A stretch of 64,000 bases of DNA from Catenaria anguillulae PL171 (lineage: Eukaryota; Blastocladiomycota; Blastocladiomycetes; Blastocladiales; Catenariaceae): NCBI GenBank assembly GCA_002102555.1, contig MCFL01000013.1, positions 1 to 64,000 on the forward strand, read 5' to 3'. This document shows, piece after piece, positions 11,572-23,901 of this stretch; the stretch's first letter is position 1, and every line of letters starts with the position of its first letter. The translations under genes were made by a program, and so were the position numbers. The notes beneath the pieces were generated by a model. The model was not told where the DNA came from and searched no databases. It worked only from the letters and a program-made list of their open reading frames with translations.

Positions 11572-12742
11572 TCACTCTTCGTCATCGTCCATCAAATTGA
11601 TGACAATCTTTTGTGCCGTCTCATTTGGCTGCACCGGGGTCTTGCGCCGCGAAGGCGGCTGTACCAAATCCTCATCTGAATCCAGCGAAATGACCATCTT
11701 TTCCTCTTTGACGGCACGATGCAAGCTGCGGCCCGGTGACCCCATGCGGCGGCGCTTGGTGTGAGTGTGTGAGTGTCCGGGACCGCGGTGCGTGTATTCG
11801 TCCTTGATTGTGGCCGGCTCGACGTGGTCATGAGCATTCGATGCGTGATGATGCCTCTTGCGAGATTCGATCGACGTGGATGAGGAATGTGGAGGAGCGG
11901 GAGCAGGAGCACGGGTGCCGAGTTGATCTGTACGAGGAATGCGGCCAGATATCTCGAGAATTTCTAATGAAACATGGCGTCTCAGGTGGTGAGGGCTGTC
12001 GAAATTGCGGCACAATAGCAAGGACGCACGTACGCTTTGAAGCATACTCGAAAACAAACACCGCGGCGAGGTTGACTGGGTGGCCCAGAGACGCAGGACA
12101 AACGTAATCGCCAATCGGGTCACCAATACTATACAAAGCACGGCCAGCCGGCGCAAGTATAATATTCCACCAGTTAGTCCTGCTACAATATGAACGAGGG
12201 GGCCAAAGGACTGCCTCGTACCGAGCTGAATGTGTGACAAAAACAGCCTTTTTCTGCTTTTCACTCAGCATGGACTGCTTCTAATTCGACGCTCCAAAAC
12301 CAACCGCATGATCCTGCACAAACCGAGCCACCCAAATCTCCACTTTGATGGTACCAACCTCACCGGCGACCCGATCCTCCGCTACAGCGACGTCGTGACG
12401 ACCGGCAAGCTCTCCGACATCAGCAACCGCATGAGTCGGTGCAATCTCGAGTGGGCGCATAGACGATACGTCGACAGCATAGTCGAGCAGGTAGTCTTGA
12501 GCACTGAGCGTCTCGGCAGTCTCAATGACAAACTTTCCGTCGACATAGACTTGGCCAAGGTAGTTGCCGCCTCGGCCGGCCACGACGCGCATGTTGGCGC
12601 CAAACCGGGCACCCGAAACGGAGCAGATAGTTGTGCGGGTTTCTGAGACGCCGCCGGGGCGGATCGTGGTGGCGACATTGTGCTCCTAAGCTGGATGCCC
12701 ATCAATCTTGATTTGGACGTCCAAGTCGCCGTGTTGCGGCAT
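11572..12742 (-). pseudogene. DUF7918-like fungal gene, interrupted by stops
   Basis: Reading from 12742 on the minus strand gives MPQHGDLDVQIKIDGHPA, then TAG (12686-12688), then EHNVATTIRPGG and on through GQVYVDGKFVIETAETL. This order (IxxDGxxxxEYxV, then VDG) is the N-terminal pattern of fungal DUF7918 proteins. A second in-frame TAG lies at 12281-12283, followed by SEKQKKAVF. Further on come AAVFVFEYASK and, after a GT-AG intron, ILEISGRIPRT, the usual C-terminal block. The tail has a basic region and two SUMO-interaction-like motifs (MVISLDSDEDL, IVINLMDDDEE). TAG is a normal terminator in other genes of this window. The two stops make this a probable pseudogene; an unusual exon arrangement or base errors are the alternatives. 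Confidence 0.55.
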
Positions 12743-13352
12743 GGTGGAGGCGGTGGTGGGATATGGAACGTGGGATGGTCGGTTGGGTGTAGTTCTTGCG
12801 CACTGACCTGGGTCGTACTTGGATGTCCGTTGCCCAGAGTGTGCTAGGTTAAATGTGGAATGGATATTATCATAGATTTAGACGAGAGCGTTTGCATTTG
12901 CCTTTCGCCGCCTTAAGGGCCATGGCCTCGTCCGCCATATCATACCTAATGAACATATTAATACCTAAACTGAGGTTTTCCAATTGCAACTTGAATCCGG
13001 CAAGTACATTTCGACGTCACAGGTGTTTACCTGCTGTATGTTATCATTGGCGATTGACTTGTCTCACGCAACCAGCTCATGCAGTTGGGACCGATCCCCC
13101 CATTCTGATCAGTGCTCAAGAGCCTCTGATCAGGATCAGCTCTGATCTGATCACACTCACCACATTAAACATGAACAGGTGACTGGCGCATTCGAATTCG
13201 GAATGAATGGCCGTGAGTAAGTACATAGGACCACATTGCCGCCGGCCAAGTGACGGGGCACATTGAGCAATGGAATGTTCCAATCCCCCATCATCGCCTG
13301 TTCAGCCAACCCCAACCCACCTCGCTCCTCCATGTGATTGTGATCTTCCGCC
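12743..13352. promoter_or_regulatory. Intergenic region between divergent loci, with clustered TGATCA-type palindromes
   Basis: About 600 bases separate the minus-strand DUF7918 locus from the plus-strand membrane protein locus, so it should contain both promoters. Between about 13098 and 13155 the sequence repeats CTGATCAG, CTGATCAG and CTGATCTGATCAC with short spacers. These GATC-centred palindromes could be transcription-factor sites. I see no gene. Confidence 0.35.
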
Positions 13353-16300
13353 ATGCGACCAAAGCGATCTTCCTCGCTCTCTCCTCATCGACACGCAGGC
13401 GCAGGTGCGTCTGTGACGGCCACCGCTCGCGGGAACGCTGCCGTTGGCATGCTACCCAACCGCAACGCCTTCACACCGCCTCCACGAGTATCGTCCTCTT
13501 CTTCTTCTGCAGGAACAGTTCCTTCCGTGCCACCATCCTCTGTGCGGCCACAGTCTGCGCAACCTGCCGTTCCCAGCCTTTCTTATCACAGTTCGCAGTC
13601 GCACAGTCATGGCCAACACAGTGGACCGTTCCTCTCTGCGATGCGGCCACCGTTCTTGCCTGCTTGGACGAACCCAAGAGCGATTCCACCACACCAATCC
13701 CTGGCGCCTGGCCAAAGACACCGCGATCCGATCAAGTTGATCATCACAACCCCCTTGCCCACCACAGCATGCCAAACAGCGCGCCCATCGCTCAACGTCA
13801 ACACTCTGGTATTCCTCCTGGTCCTGGTCCTGCATCTGGAACCTATGCGCCCTCGCAACCGACTACAGCAAAGCTTCTATCCCGCCAAACCGTCCAAACA
13901 ACCCAAGTCCGTCGCACGGCCAAAGTGGAACAGCAGTACCAGAAGCAACTCCATCATTCAAGCACAGTCACGTCGAGATCGAGTGCGCCAACGACGAACC
14001 CGGCACAGTTCACGCCAATCGGCCGGGAGCCCTCGTCCAGTGTTTTTGAATCCATCAAGTTTGCTTCACCAGACTCTGTGCCCATTGCCGCTGCTCCCGG
14101 TTCCCTTGAAGCAGTACCAGTCACAGGCAATGTGCTTCGACCTGCCACGTTTGACACGGCAAGTGTCGCCATCCAAGTACCGACGCCTGTCATGGGATCT
14201 CCCGTCGCTTCAGAGCGGCCTCCACCCGCTGCACAACAGAACCAAGTCCGTCAACACCACCGTGCGGGCACAACAGCAACTTCGTCAGCAGCATTAGCCG
14301 AGTCGCAGTTCCTTCAGCATGTGGCTGCCTCCCTCTCGCATTCACACTCGCATCCACTCGCAATCGCACTCTTTCCAATCGCAATACCCTCCGCACCCGC
14401 ACTCGCGCCAGCACAGTCGATCCCAAAGCACAACGCCGAAAGCGACCTCTATACCCTTGCCGAATCAGCACCACCAACAGCCAGTCCCTCCTCTGCCTCT
14501 GCAGTTCGTTTCACCCCGTTTTCTTTGGTTTTCCTTTTTCAAGACGCCGTTAACCAAAGCTGCGATATTCCGCCTTGATCGGTGTGCCCACAGAGCACTG
14601 CCCGTTGCCATGCAACAGCCATTTTCAACTCGCGCCGAGTCGCGTCAGAATCAACATCAATACTCTGTGTCCCTCTCTGATTTCCAGAGCGTGACTGCGC
14701 ATGAAGAAAGAGAGACCCACATTGCCCGTCCTCTGGTTCCCAAACGATCGTCGTCGCTGGATCCGCCATCCCCTGGCAGACACGACAGGGGTCATGCAAG
14801 AATTCCAACCGTGACCTTTCTGGTTCAAGAGACGGTTCGCACAAATGTAATCTGCTTGCGTCTCCCGTATCGGCTTGTCTAACATTTGCGATTCTGACTG
14901 TCGCAGCCGGGTCATCCGCCATGTTTCAAGATCTCACGACATCCTCACCGCCTCCCTCACACACGCACACGCATTCCTCTACATCATCCAGGCCAAGCGC
15001 GTGTCTTCCTCGATTGTGTCATCCATTGGCATTGAGCTCCCTCCCGATTCGTTCGTCACGGTCGCTTCTCCCAGCCCAACCCCGCCCTCACGGCCAATCA
15101 CCGCCATACCGCCTGAATCGCCGCCACCCGTTGCCTCTCATCCCACTCACGTTGCCAGCGCCGCCATCGAGGATCCACTCATTTCCGATTCCCATTCCAA
15201 ACCCTGTGCAAGCGCAACCGCTCACAATATCTGTTCCCGGCCGCTCATCCTCACTTTATTCTCGACAATCCGTCATTTCCACGGCGTCCTCGGCGCACAT
15301 GGAAAGTGTTCAACACATGCGCGATTATTCACACGTATCTTCGGGCTCTGGGTCATCAAGCGGGTCGTCGTCGACGACTGGAATGCAGTATGGCCCGCGC
15401 AGGTCGAGCTTGATGTACAGTGGCAGTCGCCCAATGTCGGCTGGTGGTGAAGTGGAGCAGGGTCAAGTGCCCAGAGTGGGTCCCAGGTCGTCCAGCTTGT
15501 CAGCCGCGCACAGTGACAGCGGCATGTATTTTGAGGCAAATGGATCGGGTGTACAGCAGCAAAGTCAAGGACGCCGCGAGGTGAGATCGAGCTCGCACGG
15601 CGAGCAGATTGACGGTTTTGTGGATTGCCAAATGTGGCTGGGCCTCCTCCCCGTCCGCCGCGCATGCCAGGCGACACGCTGAATCAAACACACGTGTCGG
15701 GTGGACGACGGGTTTCACAGAAACAGGTGCTGGTTACGACAACACCACATCTTCCACTCAACAGTCGAGCTCGTCCGTCCAACACCAGCAGCTCCACCGC
15801 CACCAGTACTCCTCCACTTCAACGCCCTCTCGAGCCCATGCGTCTGAAGAACCAGCCATTGTCACGACGACAGCCGCTCTTCCACGCCTCTCCGCGCTGC
15901 TCAAAGAATACCCACCTTCTTCAACGCTGTCATCCATTTCCTTTGCCTCCGAGCCGTCGGATCCTTCTCCGCCACCGCCAAGTTCTTTTCAGGCCCAAGC
16001 GCAACCGAATCAACCGCATTCAGCCCATGCAACCCGCCCGGCCCATCCGCCGAGCGGGATCGGAACGAAATGAACAGGTCCGCCATGAGCCTGTCGATCC
16101 AGGGCCGCCTACCGAGCTCGGCTTACCAATGCTTGCATGGACCTTCGGCTCCGTGGAACTGCGCCAAGAACCGGTGCCGCGGCAGCGTACACTTCAGTGT
16201 GGTCGAGCATGACCGCAATCACGGCCACGCACAGCAGCATCCACTCAACGTGTATCGCAGCTCTTCGCCGTCGCGGCGTGTATCCATTGATGTGCAGCAC

Positions 16301-19300
16301 TTGCTCCCCAACCGCCGCGACTGGCCGCAACGCCGGATCACCACACAGCAACAATGCTCCGTCCGAAAAGGCCGTCTCCATTGTCTCGTTGGCAATCACA
16401 AATCGTGGCACGTGTTCGCCGCTGGCTCATTATCCTCAACTGATTCGCGCCACCATCACTACTGGGCTCGCCCTGTACACCATCATTACCACCTTGCCGG
16501 CCTTGTCAAGCCATTTGATGCCGTCGCATTCTACACTGCCTCCGTCGTCTTTGCCGTGTTGGATCTGAGCGTGGCCATCATCCGTGCATTCCTCGTCGCT
16601 GGCTGCTCAAGCGATTTGGCAAGTTTCGGTGGGTGCCAAATGCCTGGCTCGAGGGCGATCGCGCCAACGTCAATACGCTGAGCATCTGGGGGCTCGTCGC
16701 AGGCATGGACCTCGTTTTGCACATTGTACCCTTACTCGCCAACGCCGTCATCAAAGTGTTCCATTTGCGGCTTATTGAAATCTCACGGTCACCCAACTTG
16801 TCGCTTGTCCTTCCAACTACTGTACTCAAACCCGACAATGCACCGCAACCCCAGTCGCCCTTCTCTTCCACTGTCACCTCCCTTTCTGCACCCGCCGCAC
16901 AGCTGGCCATCTTTGTCGCCTCCTTGTACATTACCATCATTGGCCACGTTGTTGGCATTGTGCACACTCTCATTGTCCGCAAGCGCGCTTGGACGCTATC
17001 CTCGCTCGTGATCATCAAGGCTGCTCTTTTCACATTCGACATGACCGTGCTTGGCGTGGTGGTATATCAGCTCTCATTCTCAAGGGCCCCGACCTGTTTG
17101 GTACCGTCAACGACTCGAACGTTCGCCTGGCGCTCAGCATTGTCGCACTTGCTCCAATCGCCAACCTCGCAAGCAACGCCGCCGTCAACTATGCATACAT
17201 TACTGGCACATCCGCATGGCGCTCCAGGGCCGCGTGTTTGTGATTGACGACGAGCCGGCGGGGCTCAGCGCGGGCGGTGGAAACCGAGCTCGCGTGTCGA
17301 GCTCGAGCTCGGCCGAATCCATGCTCGTGCAAACGTCGATGGGGAATTGCAGTGATTGGCACGGGCCGCAATGTGAGCAAGCCAGGATTCATCGAGCGCA
17401 AGGCGAAAGACGGTGCAGCCCGTCGCGATTGCCGTGTTTGGTACCTTCACCTTGTATTCGAGTATTGTGCTGATTCATTTGGCCGGGTGGTACGGCCACG
17501 GATCCATGGGCGTTTTTGACAACTTTTTCTTTCCGGGGGTTGGGTCGCCCGAGATCAAGTCGCCAGCGGGATTAATGAGAGGGCAAACTGGTGAAGGTGT
17601 TGCGCTTGCAACGGTGTCACCAACGACGCCAACAAGCGGCATCGGCTGGATTGCGATGCCCACTGCGACTTCCACGTCGACACAAGGTGCCGCAACCGCA
17701 TGGCAAGCCGCTTCACTTCGGCATCGACCCCAGCTTCACTTACAACCAGTGCACTTCCAACGCTGGCAACACCGACGACACCAGGTACAAACATTGCAAC
17801 AACGTGCTTGTGCCGCCACGTGCTATTGTCGGTCGATTCGCAATCATACCCGCTCGAGCCTGAGCCAAGCGCAACCCAGCAGAGTTTTCCGCCAAGGCAT
17901 TACCAGCGTCGAGCCCGGGAGGTGATGAGACAGATTTGGGCAAGACGGTGGATGAGATTTCGCGCAGTTCAAGGATTTCGCTGACGAGGTACGCTGTTTT
18001 GTTGTCTCCGATAACCGAGCAAAATCTCGATACCTTAACACGACCAGATTGCATCAACCAGTTCAACAGCCCATCCAGACGCAAACACTTCATCGCCCTG
18101 ATCGTGGTCAACTTGCTTCTCAACTACCTGCCCGGCGCCCTTGTATCCATCTGTTACTGGATGTGGATTCTACTCTCGGCCTCGGTGCATTGCGCATTGT
18201 TGACTGGGGCTCGCGCGGCGTCCGGCGAATTCGACGCGGGTCCTCGCCTGCCATGCACCAACCCAAGTAACTCACCGTCACGTCCTCGGTCCCCATCCAG
18301 CGCGTGCTTCACACGGAACCACATGTGTTTCCCGCTGCTGTCGCCCGCCAACCCACCCCACATCGTTCAGTCTCGCCGTCGACCGCCGAGGCTCGATCCA
18401 GGCTCATGGAGCCGCTGCACAAGCTGGATTATTCCGAGTATCTGGATGAAGATGCGGAATCCCCGCGCCCGGCACCATCGAGAAGAACGAGCGGCAACAT
18501 GCGTTTGCTGATGGACCAATCCCACCCCCCAATTGGAACCGCGTCGCGTTGATTCAGCGGCCACCACCCGTTCGCCACGCCGGCTGTCGGCCGCCGATTT
18601 GACATTGCGCGATTATGCCGACGTGTCCTCAGATATTGAGAGCAGCGACGGTGCGCCGAGCCAAGGGCGGCCATGCTTGGACTCACTCGGCTCTCCAGCC
18701 GTTCCGTCCATGAGCCCGTTACCTCGGTTGTCGATGCTCGTCACGGAATCCATGCCATCGAGCGTCTCGGATGGGGCGTGGGCGGATGCCGAGGATAATG
18801 CTGGCAGCGCGAGTTACTCTAGTCGAGATGGACTGGATACGGCGAGTCCATGGTCGCCCTTGAATGCAGCAATGCGGCAAAGGGGCGGGCAGAGTGGGTT
18901 GCAAAGCGACGTTGGCGATGGCGAGGATGCAGAGGAGCGGCGGGGCCGAGCGCGGAGTCCGTCAAGATCCGAAAACGATTGCTTGACGTGTCCTCGTCAT
19001 CGTCAAACAATTGCATGTCTGCATTTGGAGGAGGAGCTGATGGCTCCACGAAGCCGTAGTGCAAGCCCCTGCTTGACGGATTTGCGCCACGGCCATGGCC
19101 TCTTACTCTGTACATGCGATGGTTCTGGCCGAGCGGGTCGGCACCGGGTTCATCCAGCGGCATTGTCCAATCAACGGACCAGGCGTTCGCGATCTCGGCC
19201 AAGATCACGGACTCAAAGCGTGCTCCTGTCTGACATTGAGAAGCCAAAGGGGCCGACATGGCCAATGCAGTCGATTCCGGCGCCACTGAGGCCAAGATCA

Positions 19301-19396
19301 GGGGATGTTGTGAATGCGCGCAGACAGAGTGTCGAGGTGGTTATTCCATTACCACCGAGTCGGGCAAGCGTGAGGCGGGTGTCGGATTCTTTGTGA
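13353..19396 (+). CDS. Large multi-pass membrane protein with Ser/Pro-rich ends; reading frame broken
   Basis: I do not recognise the family. From 13353 (MRPKRSSSLSPHRHAGAGAS) to about 16.1 kb the coding frames are Ser/Pro/His/Gln-rich low complexity. From 16.4 to 18.2 kb at least seven hydrophobic helices follow. They include TTGLALYTIITTLP, YTASVVFAVLDLSVAIIRAFL, LVAGMDLVLHIVPLLANAVI, FVASLYITIIGHVVGIVHTL, ALSIVALAPIANLASNAAV, IAVFGTFTLYSSIVLIHLA and FIALIVVNLLLNYLPGALVS. From 18.3 to 19.4 kb is a Ser-rich acidic tail ending RRVSDSL. Some breaks are introns (for example GTACGC...CCAG near 17990-18048). Others, near 16505, 16590, 17080 and 17215, fit a single missing base. It may be one gene with deletions in the assembly or a decaying gene. 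The helix layout suggests a transporter- or receptor-like protein, but no signature supports a choice. Confidence 0.5.
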
Positions 19397-20796
19397 GATA
19401 TTGACTTTCCTTCCACGAGTGTGTTTTTTGTTGTACCTGCCCAGTCATTCTGTTTCTTTGGTTGCAGATGTTTTTGCTCAATTGTCACTGCTTTTCTTGT
19501 ATGTCGAACTTGCTGACGTTTTCTGCTGGTTTTGACTACTTGCCTGTCCTTTGAAATGAAATCCGTTCATGACCGGTTGCTATTCACGTGAGCAGGTATG
19601 AAGTCGGCACCAATCGGCTATGCTCGACTTGGGAGCGGCCTCAAGGTGTGTGCGCTATTACGACGAGGACAAGCAAGCGAAAGACGCTGAGACGCAGAGG
19701 AACTGATAGCATGTTCGGCTGCTTCTGGTGGCGAATCACATCTGAAATGCAAAAGAAAACGGCACGGGTCGCAACGTCGGAGCACGTTAGAACCTGACGA
19801 ACCAGACTGGACACAGAACAATAGTCACGCGGTTTTGGTTGTGTCGCGTTCTTCGTTTCGAATCACACACCCCTGATCACAACCCCCGCACTCAAGCGCG
19901 ATGTTCGTCATGTGGATACTCACGATCTTGCACCTGGGCAAAACAGGTGATAAAATGGTGTTCGCGGGTGTGCCCATACGTAAATCACGACATCCAGCGC
20001 AATTCACCATTTTATTTCATTTCGCTTTTTTTATCTGCTGGGCACGACCCTCTGGACTCCGTCACTCGGCCTTAACCGCGAAGGTACCCACCGTCCTTCC
20101 CGACATATGACCTATGGAGGTAGGTACGTTGAAACTGCAGGTTTGACATCAACGATACCTGGGTAAATGCTGCATGTCGTATGGGTCTGACACGCCCGAC
20201 TCATCACGGGTCAGCTCGGGCTCGGGCGCCAATCACAGCACCATAGACACATGCATTCGTGCTCGCCAAAACCATGTCGTCGACATCAGTTTCAGGCTCC
20301 GAAACGTGAAGTAACTTGTCATCACTCATTCGGCCACATGTGATCTTTTCCTTCACAGTGGCATTGAAACCGTGTGATCTTTGCTCTGATTGAACGCACA
20401 ATTACAGCGATCAAGCGCGACAAGCAACAGAAGCCATGAGTCGCGACACACCACCACGACAACGGCGGTCCAATCCTGCTCTATCATTCCCATTCTAATC
20501 ACCAGTAAGCTTGGTCTCCCGCCGCAACCGCTAGAGCGCAGCGAATGATATCGGGGGGAAAATCATCAACTCAAAGTGCTGCCCACCTGACTTTGGTCAC
20601 ACTCGTGACAATTACAATGGCGACAACTTGCTCATCCGTTGCAACACTCAAGTCACGGTATACTGAGACGGGTCCTGTACCCCCCGTCGAGTTGTGGACC
20701 CTGAGCTGCCGGAAACTTGCCAGCCTGCCGTATGTGCCAGCCTGAGGCGTTTAAATGGCGCCGACACCCGCCTGCTCAACCACGAGTCATAGCCCG
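19397..20796. other. Intergenic region
   Basis: About 1.4 kb with only short, uncharacteristic open frames on both strands. I found no domain, RNA gene or repeat. The right-hand end should contain the carboxypeptidase promoter. Confidence 0.5.
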
Positions 20797-20803
20797 TATA
20801 AGG
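20797..20803 (+). promoter_or_regulatory. TATA-like element upstream of the carboxypeptidase gene
   Basis: TATAAGG lies about 90 bases upstream of the ATG at 20891 in an otherwise non-coding stretch. Spacing suits a core promoter with a short 5' leader. Confidence 0.4.
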
Positions 20804-20890
20804 AACAGCAACCATCTCCTGCTCCGATCCGATTCTCTTCATCCTTGACCTCCTCGAGCCAGCAACATCCTTGTGTTCCAACGATACACC

Positions 20891-22639
20891 ATGACCAAGC
20901 CTGTTTCCCTTCTCGCCCTTCTCGCGATCCTCTTGCTTGCCGGCAGTGCCCAAGCTGCACCGAGCGGCCGCTTCACATATGCGCTTCCATCTGACCTCGT
21001 TCGCCGAGGTATCTCCCAAGACAAGCGTTACCAAGGTGCGTCTCGTTGCCCTTGCTCGTTTCCTCGCGTTTCATGTGTCTGACGCGCTATGCAATCGTTG
21101 ATTGTTTCGACAGGTCATCAAGTCATTCGCGTCAAGAACCCGTCAAAGGCTTGCTCGATTCCATTTCGACCGAGGGCTTTGACACCTGGGGCCGTGCTGC
21201 CGACTCGATCGACATTCGCGTGACGGGTGACAAGGACGTGTCCAAGCTCCGTTCCATTTCTGGTGGCAATCTCGACTTTGAAGTGACAATCAAGGACGTG
21301 CAAGCTGTCCTCGATGCCGACGCTGCTTCCCGCGCTCGCACCGCCTCGCAAGAGTTTGCTGCCCAGGCCGTGCCCACGGATATCTCCTACTTCAACGACT
21401 ACAAGACGTACCCTCAAATCGTCGAGTTTGCTCAGACCAAGTGCTCGCAATTCTCTTCCTTGTGCGAGTACATTCCGTCGATTGGCAAGACGATTGAAGG
21501 CCGCGACATTTTCGCACTCAAGGTCGGATCTGCCGGCACCAACAAGCCTCAAATCTACATTGAGGGCCTGATCCATGCTCGTGAATGGTACACATTACGG
21601 TCAATCATTGTCTCTTTCTCGCGCACTACCTTGCCTGACACATGCACTCTCGCCTTCTCTCAACAGGGCTGGCACGACCACAGTCCAGTACATTCTCTTC
21701 CAGCTGCTCGAGGAGTCGCGCACCAAGCCCGAGATTGCCGACCTCTTGTCCAAGGTTGACATCCACATTGTACGTATACACAGCCTCCAGCGGCAACTCG
21801 CTCGGATTCGAGCTAACGCACAATGATGTTTCCTTAAGGTTCCTGTCGTCAACGTTGATGGTTACCAACACGCTCAAACTTCTGACCGTCTCTGGCGCAA
21901 GAACCGTCGTCGCAACTCGAACGGTACCTTTGGTGTGGATCTCAACCGCAACTTTGCGTACAACTGGGGCCGCGGTGGCTCGTCCAGCACGCCGTCGTCG
22001 GACACGTACCGTGGTACCGCTGCCGAGAGTGAGCCCGAAACCAAGGTCTGTTTTTCTCATTCGTCCAGTCTTCAAAATGCCCAAGGTCTCATGCGTTTCC
22101 ACTGATGTTTTGCCAGGCCGTCACCAACTACTTCCGGTCGCTTCCCCGCGTCACGGCCGCCGTTGACGTGCACACGTTCTCGCAACTGATCCTTCGCCCA
22201 TGGGGTGACACTTCGACCAACGCCGAGCATGAGACGCAGCACCGCCAAGTCACGGAGCGCATGCGCGACATCATCCGTGGTGTGGACGGCCGCTCGTACA
22301 CTGCGCAAAAGGGCATCGACTTGTACGCCACGACCGGAACCGCCTCGGATTGGTTCTACACCGTGTCCAAGACCAGCGCCTCGGGTCAGACCATCAAGCC
22401 CTACGGCGTACGTGTTTACCTTGGTCACCCTTCTGACGGGAGACTGGGAGACTCACGACCTTCACCTCTCCGTGTCTTTATAGATCACGTTCGAGCTTCG
22501 TCCCGCCTCGGCCTGGGGTGGCAGCGGCTTCATTCTGCCTGCCAACCAAATCATCCCGACTGGTCGCGAAATCTACCCGGCGTTCCTCGAATACGTCCGC
22601 AACTCGCTCGCCAACCCCCTGATCACGACTCGCCGCTAA
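20891..22639 (+). CDS. Secreted zinc carboxypeptidase, M14 (carboxypeptidase A-like)
   Basis: Digests peptides from the C-terminus outside the cell. Six exons: 20891-21035, 21114-21587, 21667-21769, 21839-22045, 22117-22407 and 22484-22639. A signal peptide ([18 protein letters not shown]) is followed by a propeptide (GHQVIRV...) and the catalytic domain. The zinc ligands are in GLIHAREW and VDVHTFSQL; substrate-binding residues are in [11 protein letters not shown]; the general-base Glu is in [15 protein letters not shown]. The propeptide changes frame at about 21139-21141 (AACCCGTC). One missing base there restores both the frame and every downstream exon phase, giving 458 residues. The other junctions keep the frame and the family order. 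Start chosen at 20891; an upstream in-frame Met at 20873 would spoil the signal peptide slightly. Confidence 0.92.
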
Positions 22640-22953
22640 GACGGTTGTGACAACAATGGTTTCATTGGCTCGTGTACATTGATGTAGAGTAGAGGGGATT
22701 GATGGTGTCAATCTTGCTCATATGGCACCGATTTTGTTGAGAGTAGACGATTTTGCTTGTTTTGATTGCTTGATTGGTCATTGTTGCACATGAAATGTAA
22801 ATAGCTGGACGGTTCGATCAAGTCTTTGCTATCCTCCATCCACGCCCGATTGGTCTTGAAGCCCTTGTCCAAGAACGAACAAAACAGAGAGTGCATGTTA
22901 AAGTGAATGGTTGAATGAAACGAGTGAGCGACAGTATGGGAAGCAAGTAACGG
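22640..22953. other. Intergenic spacer between convergent genes
   Basis: About 310 bases between the ends of the carboxypeptidase and the PLP-homeostasis gene, so it should contain both 3' untranslated regions. It is AT-richer than its flanks. I see no other structure. Confidence 0.4.
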
Positions 22954-23901
22954 CTACGCTTTCGGGCCCTTGCCTGGCGGATACATGCGAGCGCCAAACA
23001 ATGCGCTCCCTACGCGCACATTTGTCGAGCCATGCTTGATGGCCAACTCATAATCATCACTCATGCCCATCGACAACTCGAGCTTGCCGCTGACCTTGCC
23101 TTCCTTTTCCAACTTACCCGCCCACTCTGCCAGCCTAGAGAAATCCCGCTCACCCATCCCCGGCTCGCCAATCGTCATGAGCCCAGCCAGCTGCAGGCTT
23201 GGGCACTCATCCACGACAACACTTGCAATCTCAGCCAACTGGTCGTATGACTTGATACCCGACTTTGAATCCTCAGCCGACGTGTTGACTTGTACAAACA
23301 CCTTGAGTCGACTCAGCCCGTCTTTTGCCGCACGGTGCTTGTTGAGTTCCTTTGCGAGTTTGGCCGAGTCGAGGGTCTCGACCACATACAGGTTGGGAAT
23401 AGGCGCAATGAGCTTGGCCTTGTTGGACTGGACGTGCCCGATAAAGTGCCATTGCAGTGTGGAGGGAAGCTGGGCAGCCTTTTCGACCAGCTCTTGCACG
23501 TAGTTTTCACCGAAATGGAGGTGGCCCGTGGACGTGTGCAGAGAAAGAATGTCGGATGCGGGTTTGGTCTTGGAGACGGCGACCAAGCGGACGTCTGCGG
23601 GGCTGCGATCCGCTGCTTGAGCGGCCGTGGTGAGGTGCGATGTGATGACGTCAAAGTTGGCCTTGAGTGTCTCTGAGCGTTCGGCCGTTGCAGGCTCGAT
23701 GGGCGCAGTGGATGGAGGTGAACTCATGGCTTTGGGTTTCGGCGGTGGCGGTGCGTTGGGATTCTGCTTGCGAGCTGATGGCGTGGAAGTGGAGCTGGCA
23801 AGGCGAATCCGATGCGAAGGGTTGGGAAAGGTGCGGATGAGTCGGATATCGGCAAGTGGCGGTAATGGGACGGCGGCAGAAAATGTTGCGGAGGGTGTCA
23901 A
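22954..23901 (-). CDS. Pyridoxal phosphate homeostasis protein (PLPBP/YggS family)
   Basis: Binds pyridoxal 5'-phosphate without being an enzyme and buffers the cofactor. Single exon, 315 residues. The PLP-binding lysine lies in LVAVSKTKPA. Other family blocks are HFGENYVQELVEKA, WHFIGHVQSNKAK, VFVQVNTSAEDSKSGI, LAGLMTIGEPG, LSMGMSDDYELAI and VRVGSALFGAR. The first 57 residues are rich in Arg, Ser and Pro with few acids, resembling a mitochondrial presequence. A second Met (MSSPPSTAP, 23730) begins the form of usual length. Two start sites could therefore give mitochondrial and cytosolic proteins, which is inference. Confidence 0.94.
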   Translation of the reverse strand: MTPSATFSAAVPLPPLADIRLIRTFPNPSHRIRLASSTSTPSARKQNPNAPPPPKPKAMSSPPSTAPIEPATAERSETLKANFDVITSHLTTAAQAADRSPADVRLVAVSKTKPASDILSLHTSTGHLHFGENYVQELVEKAAQLPSTLQWHFIGHVQSNKAKLIAPIPNLYVVETLDSAKLAKELNKHRAAKDGLSRLKVFVQVNTSAEDSKSGIKSYDQLAEIASVVVDECPSLQLAGLMTIGEPGMGERDFSRLAEWAGKLEKEGKVSGKLELSMGMSDDYELAIKHGSTNVRVGSALFGARMYPPGKGPKA

